Below, in pieces: positions 43,485 to 53,277 of a stretch of 64,000 nucleotides of DNA; positions within the stretch are counted from its first letter, which is position 1; each line of letters starts with the position of its first letter. The stretch spans positions 372,001 through 436,000 of the forward strand of contig NZ_FXAO01000003.1 of assembly GCF_900177645.1 (NCBI RefSeq), read 5' to 3'. The notes beneath the pieces are model-generated. The model ran no database searches and was not told the origin of the DNA. It saw only the letters and a list, made by a program, of their open reading frames with translations. The position numbers and the translations under genes were made by a program. This stretch comes from Arenibacter troitsensis (lineage in GTDB: Bacteria; Bacteroidota; Bacteroidia; Flavobacteriales; Flavobacteriaceae).

Positions 43485-44657
43485 TTATTTGAGGTTATCC
43501 AATATAAAATCCAAGGTACTGTTCTTATTGTAATTCTTTTCAAAAGCCACATTGGTGTGCGTTAAATCATTGGCCAAGCCCAAGTCCTTAAATCGGTTTA
43601 TGGTAGCCTCAGATTCCATGGTAACCTTACCGGTTAGCAAAGTATCCATGGACAAGCCGTTTTTATGCCTTTTATAGATCTTTTTTAATCCGCTTAGATA
43701 CAGGCGGTCCTTGGTAAATCCGCCTCCCCTGTGGACCCGCATGGTAATGGTAAAGGCCTTGTTCCTGTCCAGTTTGTACTGGCCGTGTAGCATGTCGAAT
43801 GTATCCGAAAAACTATATCCTTTAATTAAACTGTCCGAGGCCAAAACCCTGTAGGCCAACTCCTTTAACCTTCTTAGGGTTAGGGCCCCGCTCATGTATT
43901 CACTAAAAACCGCCAAGCCCTCTTGGGTTTCCACATTCTTCGGAAAACCATTGGAAAAAACTTTTAAGGGCTGTAACATGCCATTGTAGGTAGTTACCAA
44001 ATGCACTCCAATCTCATGATTGGCCAAGGTAAGCAGTTGGTTTCTGCTAAAAACGGTATTCTTCTTGATAAGAAGGGATTGGGTGTTATTGCTCACCATG
44101 GCATCTGCGGCAATGCTATTGGAAAAGGAAATATTTAAAGGAAAATCATATTGCCGTACAAACTCTTCAAAATAAACCTTTGCGTCCTCCGGGGTATATT
44201 TTTTTTCCATATCCTCGGTATCCGGTTCATCGGCCACATGTAGAATAAACCTGGCATTCTGAACATCTTTCTCCGTGGGTGTCCCATAAACCCTAAGGGA
44301 GTTGTAATAGAACTTTTTGTTCTGACCAATAGTCTCTATACACTGAATCATGTTGGCATAGTAATACACCACTTCCTGATAGAACTTCATGATCTGTTCA
44401 TCCTTTATGCGCTCCAAGCGCTGGGAAAAGAACAAACGGTTTAACTTGTATGGATCAAATTGTAACTTTTTATATTTAAATACGGGTTCATTTACAAATT
44501 TGGATGAAAAGAAACGGTGCTTCTCCTTTTCAATATTTAATGGATTTAAATAGGTAAGCAATTCAATTTTTTTTACCAACCTGTCCAAGTTGGCATCTAT
44601 TGCAAATACATTGGGAAACTGCTCAATAATTTCCTGGCTCACTTTTTGTTTTAACAT
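43485..44657 (-). CDS. DUF1704/QEGLA-type metallopeptidase-like protein
   Basis: A 390 aa protein with zinc-peptidase motifs: HEIGVH (His214, Glu215, His219) and the conserved Gln-Glu-Gly-Leu-Ala with Glu246 as a possible third ligand. This pattern is that of the DUF1704 family (flavohemoglobin expression-modulating QEGLA protein), related to the eukaryotic MATCAP/KIAA0895 carboxypeptidase that removes Tyr from tubulin. In bacteria the substrate is not known. No signal peptide; the N-terminal 60 residues are helical and charged. Starts at ATG 44657 (a GTG codon lies one codon earlier). Downstream of the broken symporter gene on the same strand. Confidence 0.85.
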   Translation of the reverse strand: MLKQKVSQEIIEQFPNVFAIDANLDRLVKKIELLTYLNPLNIEKEKHRFFSSKFVNEPVFKYKKLQFDPYKLNRLFFSQRLERIKDEQIMKFYQEVVYYYANMIQCIETIGQNKKFYYNSLRVYGTPTEKDVQNARFILHVADEPDTEDMEKKYTPEDAKVYFEEFVRQYDFPLNISFSNSIAADAMVSNNTQSLLIKKNTVFSRNQLLTLANHEIGVHLVTTYNGMLQPLKVFSNGFPKNVETQEGLAVFSEYMSGALTLRRLKELAYRVLASDSLIKGYSFSDTFDMLHGQYKLDRNKAFTITMRVHRGGGFTKDRLYLSGLKKIYKRHKNGLSMDTLLTGKVTMESEATINRFKDLGLANDLTHTNVAFEKNYNKNSTLDFILDNLK

Positions 44658-44694
44658 CACAACTACTATTTAATATACCTCGTTGAGGCCCTAC

Positions 44695-45987
44695 TTATTT
44701 AGGGATATCATTTAACTTCCCTACCGATTTTGCAACTACCACGGACACCATGGCATCGCCCGTTACGTTTATTACTGTTCTGGCCATATCCAAAGGGCGG
44801 TCTACCGCAAAGATCAACGCCAAGCCTACCGCCAACTTATCACTTGGAAAGCCAATGGACTCCAAAACAATTACCAACATTACCATTCCGGCCCCCGGAA
44901 CTGCCGCAGAACCAATGGAAGCCAAAAGTGCGGTCAATATTATCATTAATTGGTCTGTAATTTCCAAATGATGACCCAAGGCTTACGAAATAAAAACTGC
45001 CGCTACGCCCTGATAAAGACTGGTTCCGTCCATATTTATAGTAGCTCCTACTGGAAGTACAAAACTCGCCACCTCCTTATCCACACCCAATTGATTCTCT
45101 ACCCTTTCCATGGTTACGGGAAGGGTGGCGGCGCTTGAGCTCGTGGAAAATGCCAAAAGCTGTGCCGGACTAATGGCCTTTAAGAACCAAATTGGATTTT
45201 TCCCAGTAACCAATGTCAATACCGTACAATAAAAGACAATCATTAGAAAAAGCCCTAAAATAACAACACCAGCATATTTAACCAATGCCAATAATAAATC
45301 CGGATCTCCTGAGCTGGCCACTACATTGGCCAAAAGGGCAAATACGGCAAAGGGAGCCGTTACCATAATTATATCGACCATTTTTAATACCGCATCGTTA
45401 AGGGAATCAAAAAGGGACTTTAAAGGTTTTGCCTTGGCTTCCCCAATTAGCAACATGGACACCCCTAGAAACACAGAGAAAAATATTACCTGGAGCATTA
45501 GTTTGTTGTCGCTCATTGCGCTAAAAACATTCTCCGGTACCATATCCAACAAAAACTGCAAAGGCGGGGATTCCTTTTGCACAGAAGCCTCCGCAAGTTT
45601 GGACTGCACGCCTTGCCGACCAACAAATTCATTGGTAATCCGCGACACGGTTTCCTCAGAAATTCCTTTACCCGGGGTAAAAACATTGACCAGCAGCAAA
45701 CCTATACAAATTGCCGCTATAGTGGTGGTGATAAATAGGGTAACAGAACGGACACCTATGGTTTTAAACTGGGCAATATCCTTTAAATCTGAAATCCCTT
45801 TAATTATCGAAGCCAAAATTAACGGAATGGCTATAAGCTTCAAGAGATTGATAAAGATAATGCCAAATGGATTGATCCAATTTTGAATAAAGAGCTTACC
45901 TCCCGATATATACAACATTAACACCCCAAAAAGCACCCCTAAAAGCATACCAATTAGGATTCGCCAGTGCAAGGCAAGTTTTTTCAT
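44695..45987 (-). pseudogene. Dicarboxylate/amino acid:cation symporter broken by one nonsense codon
   Basis: A Glt/DctA-type transporter reading frame of 431 codons interrupted by one TAA (44983-44985 on the plus strand as tta). Upstream 334 residues end VAAVFIS; downstream the same frame continues ALGHHLEITDQL to NDIPK. The intact paralogue next door reads VFIAQAFGMDLSF there, so the stop stands where a Gln (CAA) is expected; one C-to-T change explains it. No frameshift is present. As written, the product would lose transmembrane helix 8 onwards with the NVTGDAxVS cation site, and so be non-functional. A sequencing error is possible. Confidence 0.85.
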
Positions 45988-46102
45988 AATTTCAAATAAG
46001 ATTGTGCTAAATTATGGGAACAATCAATTGAATTTACAAACGGACAAAAATAATTTTCGTCATCTTCTTATGCGTTGGATTCGGTAATAATGAGGTTGTT
46101 CG

Positions 46103-47410
46103 TTATTTTGAAGTTTTATAATGATCGCTCCATTCCTTTACCTTGGGCTCCCCTAATTTGTCCACAGACTTTGCCACCATCATGGATACTGCGGCATCCC
46201 CCGTGACATTCACTACTGTCCTACACATATCCAAAGGCCTATCCACAGCAAAGATCAGTGCCAGTCCGGCTTCAGGGATCCCGGCCTGCGCCAAAACAAT
46301 GACCAGCATCACCATTCCTGCCCCAGGTACGGCGGCACTCCCAATGGAAGCCAAGGTTGCGGTAACAATAATCCCCAATTGGGCTCCAAAACTAAGATCC
46401 ATTCCAAAGGCTTGGGCAATAAATACCGCTGCTACGGCTTGATAAAGACTGGTACCGTCCATATTTATAGTGGCCCCAATGGGCAATACAAAACTGGCAA
46501 CCTCCTCCTCTACCCCTAAATGCTCCTCTACCCTTTCCATGGTCACAGGTAGCGTGGCCGCACTGGAGCTGGTAGAAAATGCCAATAGTTGTGCAGGGGA
46601 AATTCCATTTATAAAAAATGAAGGTTTGCGTTTGGTAAATATCCATACCAACGAAATATACACGCCTATCATCAAGATCAATCCCAAAACAACACTGACG
46701 GAATACCATCCTAGCGCCTTAAATAGATCCAAACTGGGAGATTCTACCACCAAAGCGGCCAATAAGGCAAAGACACCGTAAGGAGCCGCTAGCATAATCA
46801 AATCTATCAACTTAAGAATAACTTCATTGAACCCATCAAAAAATTTCTTTACCGGATCGGCCTGCTCCGCAGGTATCAATATTAATCCCACTCCGAAAAA
46901 GATGGCAAAAAATATAACCTGCAACATATTGCCATTGTCACTTGCAGCACTAAAAATATTGCTGGGCACCAAATCTTCCAAGGCCTTTAATGGCCCGGAT
47001 TCCTTTTGTTCGTTGGCTTGGGATATTTTGGAATCGGCATCACCTTTGTAATTTTCCACCAATTCGTTCCTCGTCTCTTCAGAAATAGAGGATCCAGGTT
47101 TTACAATATTCACTATGGTAAGTCCGATGGATACTGCTATTATGGTCGTTATAAGGTAAATACCAATAGTCCTCCCCCCCATCTTCGAAAGCTTGGATAT
47201 ATCTTTTAGGTCGGAAACCCCTTTGATAAGAGAAGCCAAAATTAATGGAACTGCAATAAGCTTAAGAGAATTTATAAATATATTCCCAAAGGGCTTTATC
47301 CAATCGGAAACAATTTTCGGCCCCCAATCGAACTGAACCATGGCCAAAGCAAAAAGAACTCCGCCCACCATTCCCAAAATAATTTGCCAATGCAATTCCA
47401 ACTTCCTCAT
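46103..47410 (-). CDS. Dicarboxylate/amino acid:cation symporter
   Basis: A 435 aa transporter of the DAACS (GltP/DctA) family. About eight transmembrane helices and two re-entrant hairpins; the hallmark motifs SFVLPIGATINMDGTSLYQ (HP1/TM7 with the NMDGT) and RTVVNVTGDAAVSMMVAKSV (TM8) are intact, as is the serine-rich FSTSSSAATLPVT. It carries dicarboxylates or acidic amino acids with sodium or protons. The preceding gene downstream is a nonsense-bearing tandem paralogue. Which substrate is used cannot be decided. Confidence 0.92.
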   Translation of the reverse strand: MRKLELHWQIILGMVGGVLFALAMVQFDWGPKIVSDWIKPFGNIFINSLKLIAVPLILASLIKGVSDLKDISKLSKMGGRTIGIYLITTIIAVSIGLTIVNIVKPGSSISEETRNELVENYKGDADSKISQANEQKESGPLKALEDLVPSNIFSAASDNGNMLQVIFFAIFFGVGLILIPAEQADPVKKFFDGFNEVILKLIDLIMLAAPYGVFALLAALVVESPSLDLFKALGWYSVSVVLGLILMIGVYISLVWIFTKRKPSFFINGISPAQLLAFSTSSSAATLPVTMERVEEHLGVEEEVASFVLPIGATINMDGTSLYQAVAAVFIAQAFGMDLSFGAQLGIIVTATLASIGSAAVPGAGMVMLVIVLAQAGIPEAGLALIFAVDRPLDMCRTVVNVTGDAAVSMMVAKSVDKLGEPKVKEWSDHYKTSK

Positions 47411-47472
47411 AAAACAATGGTTTAGATTGGAAAGATAGTATTTTGTGGTTTAAAGCACCAAAAAATATAAGG

Positions 47473-48537
47473 CTATAATTTAATGGTCCTATTCAATAAA
47501 GTATAATCTGCCATAACCAAGGCGGCCATTGCCTCCACAATTGGCACCGCCCTGGGCACTACACATGGGTCGTGCCTGCCCTTGCCCTGAGTAGTTACCT
47601 TATTCCCTTCCTTATCTATGGTATCATAGGCCTGAATAACGGTTGCGACAGGCTTAAAGGCAATATTGAAGTAAATATCCATGCCATTGGTTATACCTCC
47701 TTGTATACCCCCACTATGATTGGTTTTGGTAGTACCGTCGGTATTAAACTGATCGTTATGGGCACTCCCCTTCATCTTTACCCCTTCAAAACCGCTGCCG
47801 TACTCAAAGCCTTTTACGGCATTGATGGAAAGCATCGCTTTACCCAATTCCGCATGCAACTTATCAAAAACGGGTTCTCCCAAGCCTATGGGAACATTTT
47901 GGATTACACAGGTAATTACCCCTCCAATAGTATCGCCTTCCTTTTTTATTTTCTTAATATACTCTTCCATTTTAGCTGCAGTAGCAGTATCCGGACATCT
48001 TACCGGGTTGGATTCAATAAGGGAAAAATCGAGTTCCTGGTAACTTTTGTCCAAGGATAGCTCACCTACTTGGGAAACGTAGGCGTTTATTTTCATATCT
48101 CCCAAGAATTGTTTGGCAATGGCACCGGCAACTACCCTACTGGCCGTTTCCCTGGCCGAACTTCTTCCTCCTCCCCGATAATCCCTGAAACCATATTTTT
48201 GGTCGTACACATAATCGGCATGAGAAGGCCTATAAGAGTCCTTTATATGCGAATAGTCATGTGATTTCTGATTAGTATTGTGTATGGCAAATCCTATTGG
48301 CGTTCCTGTCGTCTTCCCTTCAAAAATACCGGAATAAAACTCTACGGTATCCGGCTCCTTGCGCTGGGTAACGATGGCGGACTGACCAGGTTTACGCCTG
48401 TCCAGATCTTGTTGAATGGCATCCAGATTCAATTCAATTCCTGCCGGACAGCCATCCAGTACGCCACCAATGGCCACACCGTGAGATTCTCCAAACGTAG
48501 ATAGTTTAAAAAGGGTTCCAAAAGTATTTCCTGCCAT
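47473..48537 (-). CDS. aroC: Chorismate synthase
   Basis: A 354 aa enzyme converting EPSP to chorismate, the last shikimate pathway step, needing reduced FMN. N-terminal [18 protein letters not shown], the RRKPGQS segment, the [17 protein letters not shown] motif and C-terminal [17 protein letters not shown] are all normal. Monocistronic; divergent from the phosphatase gene. Confidence 0.95.
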   Translation of the reverse strand: MAGNTFGTLFKLSTFGESHGVAIGGVLDGCPAGIELNLDAIQQDLDRRKPGQSAIVTQRKEPDTVEFYSGIFEGKTTGTPIGFAIHNTNQKSHDYSHIKDSYRPSHADYVYDQKYGFRDYRGGGRSSARETASRVVAGAIAKQFLGDMKINAYVSQVGELSLDKSYQELDFSLIESNPVRCPDTATAAKMEEYIKKIKKEGDTIGGVITCVIQNVPIGLGEPVFDKLHAELGKAMLSINAVKGFEYGSGFEGVKMKGSAHNDQFNTDGTTKTNHSGGIQGGITNGMDIYFNIAFKPVATVIQAYDTIDKEGNKVTTQGKGRHDPCVVPRAVPIVEAMAALVMADYTLLNRTIKL

Positions 48538-48766
48538 GTTTGTAGTTAAAATTTGTAGTTATGAAATGGTATTAAGGACCACTTTAAGTCAAAGACCCAA
48601 AGGTAAATCTTAAAACAGAGATACAAAAATAGAAACCTTGCTTATTGCAAATAAAAACAGAATTGGACCAACTTAATATAAACTTAACTATTTCCTTATC
48701 CTAAATTGATTTTGCCTTCACTTTTAATTTAAATCCAAAGGTTTAATTTGAGAAAATTCCACCTCC

Positions 48767-49627
48767 GTGAAAAAGCGACAAATAGAATTGGTAGTTATTT
48801 CAGACGTGCATTTAGGAACTTTTAGTTGCCATGCCGATGAACTATTGGCCTATTTGAACAGCATAAACCCTAAAACACTTATACTCAACGGCGATATAGT
48901 TGACATCTGGCAGTTTAGCAAGAAATATTTTCCTGCTACGCACCTAAAAGTGCTAAGAAAAATTATGGGAATGGCCACAAATGGTACCGAAGTATATTAC
49001 ATTGTAGGGAACCACGACGAAAGGCTCAGGAGATTCTGCGGTACCTCTTTGGGGAATATCCATTTTGTAGATCAATTGACCTTAGAATTAAATGGTAAAA
49101 GGGCCTGGTTCTTTCACGGTGATGTTTTTGATATATCCATTCAGAATGCAAAATGGGTGGCCAAACTGGGAAGGCATGGATATAGTCTTTTAATTCTAAT
49201 CAACAGCAGCATTAATTGGATCTTGGGCAAATTTGGACGCGAGAAATATTCCCTTTCCAAAAGAATAAAAAACAGTGTAAAGGGTGCGGTTGGTTTTATT
49301 CAAAATTTTGAATATACAGCAAAGGAATTGGCCGTAGACAGGAACTACGAGTATGTTATCTGCGGCCATATACATCAACCCAAGAAAGAAATATTTGAAA
49401 GTGAACAAGGCAAATGCACTTATTTAAATTCCGGGGATTGGGTAGAAAACCTTACCGCCTTGGAATACACCTTTAAACGTTGGAAAATATATAGATATAG
49501 TGCGGACAAACTGTCCCCCTTCTTTGCTGATGAAGAACTTAAGGGCATGGACATCCACGAATTACTGGCCGCCACATCCACAACCGTTATGGCCCCTAAA
49601 AAAACATCCAAAAAAGCAAAAATCTAA
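48767..49627 (+). CDS. Metallophosphoesterase, LpxH-like (UDP-2,3-diacylglucosamine diphosphatase candidate)
   Basis: A 286 aa calcineurin-like phosphoesterase with the family metal motifs DVHLG, NGDIVD, GNHDE and GHIHQP. The length, hydrophobic middle and lack of signal peptide resemble LpxH2-type proteins that cleave UDP-2,3-diacylglucosamine to lipid X for lipid A. It starts at GTG 48767; an in-frame stop lies 18 bases upstream, and no other ATG precedes the DVHLG strand. Nearby lpx genes are missing. Confidence 0.78.
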   Translation: MKKRQIELVVISDVHLGTFSCHADELLAYLNSINPKTLILNGDIVDIWQFSKKYFPATHLKVLRKIMGMATNGTEVYYIVGNHDERLRRFCGTSLGNIHFVDQLTLELNGKRAWFFHGDVFDISIQNAKWVAKLGRHGYSLLILINSSINWILGKFGREKYSLSKRIKNSVKGAVGFIQNFEYTAKELAVDRNYEYVICGHIHQPKKEIFESEQGKCTYLNSGDWVENLTALEYTFKRWKIYRYSADKLSPFFADEELKGMDIHELLAATSTTVMAPKKTSKKAKI

Positions 49628-49654
49628 ATCTTTCGCTAACCAACTAAGATAGAA

Positions 49655-52555
49655 CTAGGCAATAAGCGCCTCCTTCAGAACGGTAATAGGGTGCAATGCC
49701 TTCCTTTGGGTACCATCATATATCTGATGCCTACAGCTTGTTCCATTGGCAGCGATGATCACATCCTCTTCAGACTTCCTAACGGCCGGAAACAATTTTA
49801 GCTCCCCTACCTGCATACTTACCTCATAATGCTCCTTTTCATACCCAAAAGACCCTGCCATACCACAACATCCGGAACTAATAATAGAAACCGTATAATT
49901 CTTTGGAAGATTCAAGATATCAAAGGTTACCTTTTGGTTGGATATAGACTTCTGATGGCAATGAGTATGAATCTTCACAGTCTTAGGTTCGTTTGTAAAT
50001 AGATCGGATGTTATAACCCCCAATTGAATTTCCTTGGCCAAAAATTCTTCTATCAAAAATGAATTGGCAGCAACAGCATCGATCTTCTTTTTATCAAAGC
50101 CAAAGCGTTTGTATTCATCCCTAAACGTAAGTATTGCGGAAGGTTCCAACCCAATAATTGGAAGCCCTTTATTCGTTAGCTGCGAAAGTTTATCCACATT
50201 TTTAATCGCCAATTGTTTGGCCTGTTTTAAGAATCCTTTGGAAATATAGGTCCTTCCACTTTCTGCATAAAAAAGTTCCACCTCATAGCCCAGTCGCGTT
50301 AGTACTTCAATAGCATCCCTACCCAGTTCAACATCCAAGTAGTTGGTAAATTCATCGATATACAACACAACTTTGGACTTGGTAGCAACAACCTGACCCT
50401 TAACCCTTTGAAGCTCCTTATCAAAATCGAACTTATAGACTTTTGGCAAACTTCGTTGCTCGGCAACGCCGACCGACTTTTTAAGCAATCCGCCCAATAT
50501 TTTGGAATCGTACATGGCATTGGTAATTCCTGCCATATTGCTCCCCAATTTATTCAACTTGGTATTATAGGCGAAAAGTTTTGCCCTCAAGGGATATCCG
50601 TTCTCTTCCTGATATTGATATAAAAACTCTGCTTTAAGTGTGGCCACATCCACATTACTGGGGCATTCGCTGGAGCAGGCCTTACAGCTTAAGCACAGGT
50701 CAAAAACTTCTTTAAGCTCCTTATTGTTAAACTTATTCGTCTTTTCCGAAGAGGTTAAAAATTCTCGCAGGGTATTGGCACGGCCCCTTGTGGTATCCTT
50801 TTCATTCTTTGTGGCATGGTAACTTGGGCACATAGCTCCAGATACCAAATGCGTTTTTCTACAATCCCCGCTACCATTACATTTTTCGGCCGCCTTTAGA
50901 ATTCCTTCACTATCGGAGAAATCCATCAAGGTTTCAATTTCCGGTTCTTCGCGGTCAATTTCATACCTCAGGGATTCATCCATGGGATAGGCATCCACAA
51001 TTTTACCTGGGTTAAAAATATTAAGGGGATCAAAATACGTCTTTACCCGCTTTAGCAGTTCATAATTCTTATCGCCTATCATTAAGGGGATAAACTCTGC
51101 CCTTACAATTCCATCCCCGTGTTCCCCGCTAAAGGATCCCTGATACTTTTTGGTAAGCTTGGCCACATCTGTAGTAATGGACCTGAACAAGGCCACATCT
51201 GCAGATTTCTTTAAATTTAGGATTGGCCGTAGATGCAACTCTCCTGCCCCTGCATGGGCATAATAGACCGCATCTTGCTTATAATCTTTCATTATTTGGC
51301 TGAATTCCCCTATAAAGTCCTTTAAATCCTCCAACGCCACTGCCGTATCCTCAATGCAGGCAACCGCTTTACGGTCACCAACAATATTTCCAAGAAGACC
51401 CAGTCCGGCCTTTCTGAGTTCAATGGCCTTATTCACGTCGGCCAACTTCAATATTGGGCTGGCATAGCTCAAACCAGACTTTTTAACGGTCTCCAATAAA
51501 TGCTGAAGCTGTTTGTCCAAGTCCTCTTCGGTATCCGCCTTAACCTCCAACATTAACAATGCGGCAGGATCGCCTTCCACAAAAAATCTGTTCTCCAATT
51601 GGGTCCGGTTATTTTTGGTACAATCCAAAATTACCTTGTCCATCATTTCGCAGGTATGTAGATTGTGGGTCATAAGGGGAGCCACATCCAACAAGCAATC
51701 TTCCAAAGTTTTATAATGTGTTACCACCATTCCAGAAAGTTTGGGAGGCAACTCGGTCAATTGCAGTACTATTTCCGTGGTAAAGGCCAAGGTGCCTTCA
51801 CTACCACTCAATAATTTACATAAGTTAATGTTTTGGGGACTATCCCCAAAAATATTGTTCTTGAGCAACTCATCCACAGCGTAACCGGTATTGCGCCTAT
51901 GGATCTGTGGTTTTGGAAATTCCTTTAAAATTTCCGCCTGTATTTCCTTATTGCTTAATTCCTTATGTATGTTGTTGTAAATTTTTCCTTCAAACGTATC
52001 CAAAGACATTTTGCCCAGAAATTCGTTCAAGGACAGATCCCGGAATTCTACCTTGCTCCCATCGGATAAATACGTCTTTAAGGAAACCACCTGATCTCGG
52101 GTTACCCCATACTGTATGGAGGTGGTTCCTGAGGAATTGTTCCCGACCATACCACCTATCATACAACGGTTGGAGGTAGAGGTATTTGGCCCAAAAAATA
52201 GGCCATAAGGTTCCAAATAAAGGTTTAACTCGTCACGGATGACCCCTGGTTGAACGGTTACCTGCTTTTTATCTACATCAACGGAAAGAATCTTGGTAAA
52301 ATTTTTAGAGACATCCACCACTATACCTTCCCCAACGCATTGCCCGGCAAGGGAGGTTCCCGCAGTTCTAGGTATTAAACCTATTTTATGTTCCCCGGCA
52401 AATAGAATTAGTTTTTTAATATCCTCCTCACTCTTCGGGTAAGCCACTGCCATTGGCATTTTTCTATACACGGAAGCATCGGTGGCATATAGGGTGGTCA
52501 TTAATTTGTCTACAAACAAATCGCCCTCTAAATCCTCCTTTAATTTATTTAGCAT
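49655..52555 (-). CDS. FAD-linked dehydrogenase with two Fe-S domains (D-lactate/D-2-hydroxyglutarate type)
   Basis: A 966 aa protein fusing a FAD_binding_4 domain (about 20-240, LIPRTAGTSLAGQCVGEG and GGMVGNNSSGTTSIQYGVTRDQV), an oxidase-C domain to about 540 and an Fe-S module: CNGSGDCR...CPSY and CLSCKACSSECPSNVDV, then the CCG-type CCGMAGSFGYE near 890. This is the architecture of YdiJ-type D-2-hydroxyacid dehydrogenases, which pass electrons to quinones. Start set at ATG 52555; the TTG at 52567 is an upstream alternative. Substrate unclear. Confidence 0.85.
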   Translation of the reverse strand: MLNKLKEDLEGDLFVDKLMTTLYATDASVYRKMPMAVAYPKSEEDIKKLILFAGEHKIGLIPRTAGTSLAGQCVGEGIVVDVSKNFTKILSVDVDKKQVTVQPGVIRDELNLYLEPYGLFFGPNTSTSNRCMIGGMVGNNSSGTTSIQYGVTRDQVVSLKTYLSDGSKVEFRDLSLNEFLGKMSLDTFEGKIYNNIHKELSNKEIQAEILKEFPKPQIHRRNTGYAVDELLKNNIFGDSPQNINLCKLLSGSEGTLAFTTEIVLQLTELPPKLSGMVVTHYKTLEDCLLDVAPLMTHNLHTCEMMDKVILDCTKNNRTQLENRFFVEGDPAALLMLEVKADTEEDLDKQLQHLLETVKKSGLSYASPILKLADVNKAIELRKAGLGLLGNIVGDRKAVACIEDTAVALEDLKDFIGEFSQIMKDYKQDAVYYAHAGAGELHLRPILNLKKSADVALFRSITTDVAKLTKKYQGSFSGEHGDGIVRAEFIPLMIGDKNYELLKRVKTYFDPLNIFNPGKIVDAYPMDESLRYEIDREEPEIETLMDFSDSEGILKAAEKCNGSGDCRKTHLVSGAMCPSYHATKNEKDTTRGRANTLREFLTSSEKTNKFNNKELKEVFDLCLSCKACSSECPSNVDVATLKAEFLYQYQEENGYPLRAKLFAYNTKLNKLGSNMAGITNAMYDSKILGGLLKKSVGVAEQRSLPKVYKFDFDKELQRVKGQVVATKSKVVLYIDEFTNYLDVELGRDAIEVLTRLGYEVELFYAESGRTYISKGFLKQAKQLAIKNVDKLSQLTNKGLPIIGLEPSAILTFRDEYKRFGFDKKKIDAVAANSFLIEEFLAKEIQLGVITSDLFTNEPKTVKIHTHCHQKSISNQKVTFDILNLPKNYTVSIISSGCCGMAGSFGYEKEHYEVSMQVGELKLFPAVRKSEEDVIIAANGTSCRHQIYDGTQRKALHPITVLKEALIA

Positions 52556-52658
52556 ATTTTTATCCAACTCAAAACAATTTTGGGCACTAAATTAAGTTTT
52601 ATTGTTTCAGATTAATAATGAATTTTTAATTTTTACATTAATTAACTTTAGAACACTT

Positions 52659-53168
52659 ATGAAAATTTTAAAACTATTTACCCTATTTACGTTCTGTTCC
52701 TGGTTCTCTATGAATGCCCAGGAAATATCCGATCACGCCATAGGTCTTCGCTTAGGGGACAGTGATGGTTTTGGCGCTGAAATTTCCTATCAGAAATCTT
52801 TGGACCGTGACAACAGGTTGGAAGCCAACCTTGGATGGCGCGATAGCAGATATTTCGATGCCTTTAAATTAACGGCACTTTACCAATGGGTTAGGCCTTT
52901 GGACGGAAATTTCAATTGGTACTACGGCGCTGGTGGTGGTTTAGGAAGTGTGGATTTCGCTTCCAGGCCCAATGGCAATGGCGGTTATTATACGCCCGAT
53001 GGCGGCCTTTTTGTTTTGGCGGCAGGAGATATAGGTATTGAATATAACTTTGACATTCCTTTATTGATTTCGTTGGATTTTAGGCCTGAAATAGGCATTG
53101 TGGGCTATAAAGATTTCTCTGATAATTTTGATTTTGATATCGCCTTGGGAATTCGCTATCAGTTTTGA
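52659..53168 (+). CDS. Small outer-membrane beta-barrel-like protein
   Basis: A 169 aa protein from ATG 52659 with a signal peptide (KILKLFTLFTFCSWFSMNAQ). After it come short strands with alternating polarity (HAIGLRLGDSDGFGAEISYQ, DIGIEYNFDIPLLISLDF) and a terminal IALGIRYQF, which fits a C-terminal barrel strand ending in Phe. The family resembles opacity/OmpW-like small porins. The function is not known. TAACTTTA, one base off the -7 consensus, lies before it. Confidence 0.72.
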   Translation: MKILKLFTLFTFCSWFSMNAQEISDHAIGLRLGDSDGFGAEISYQKSLDRDNRLEANLGWRDSRYFDAFKLTALYQWVRPLDGNFNWYYGAGGGLGSVDFASRPNGNGGYYTPDGGLFVLAAGDIGIEYNFDIPLLISLDFRPEIGIVGYKDFSDNFDFDIALGIRYQF

Positions 53169-53247
53169 TATAAATAACGAACTACTATTTAGTGGGCCAT
53201 GAATGTTCTTGTAGCATTTATGGCTTTTTTTATTACTTATATATAAG

Positions 53248-53255
53248 TACATTTG
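53248..53255 (+). promoter_or_regulatory. -7 promoter box before the thioredoxin-like lipoprotein
   Basis: TACATTTG matches TAnnTTTG, 22 bases before ATG 53278; no TTG at -33 seen. Confidence 0.4.
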
Positions 53256-53277
53256 CGCCAATCAAAAGAAAACAGCA

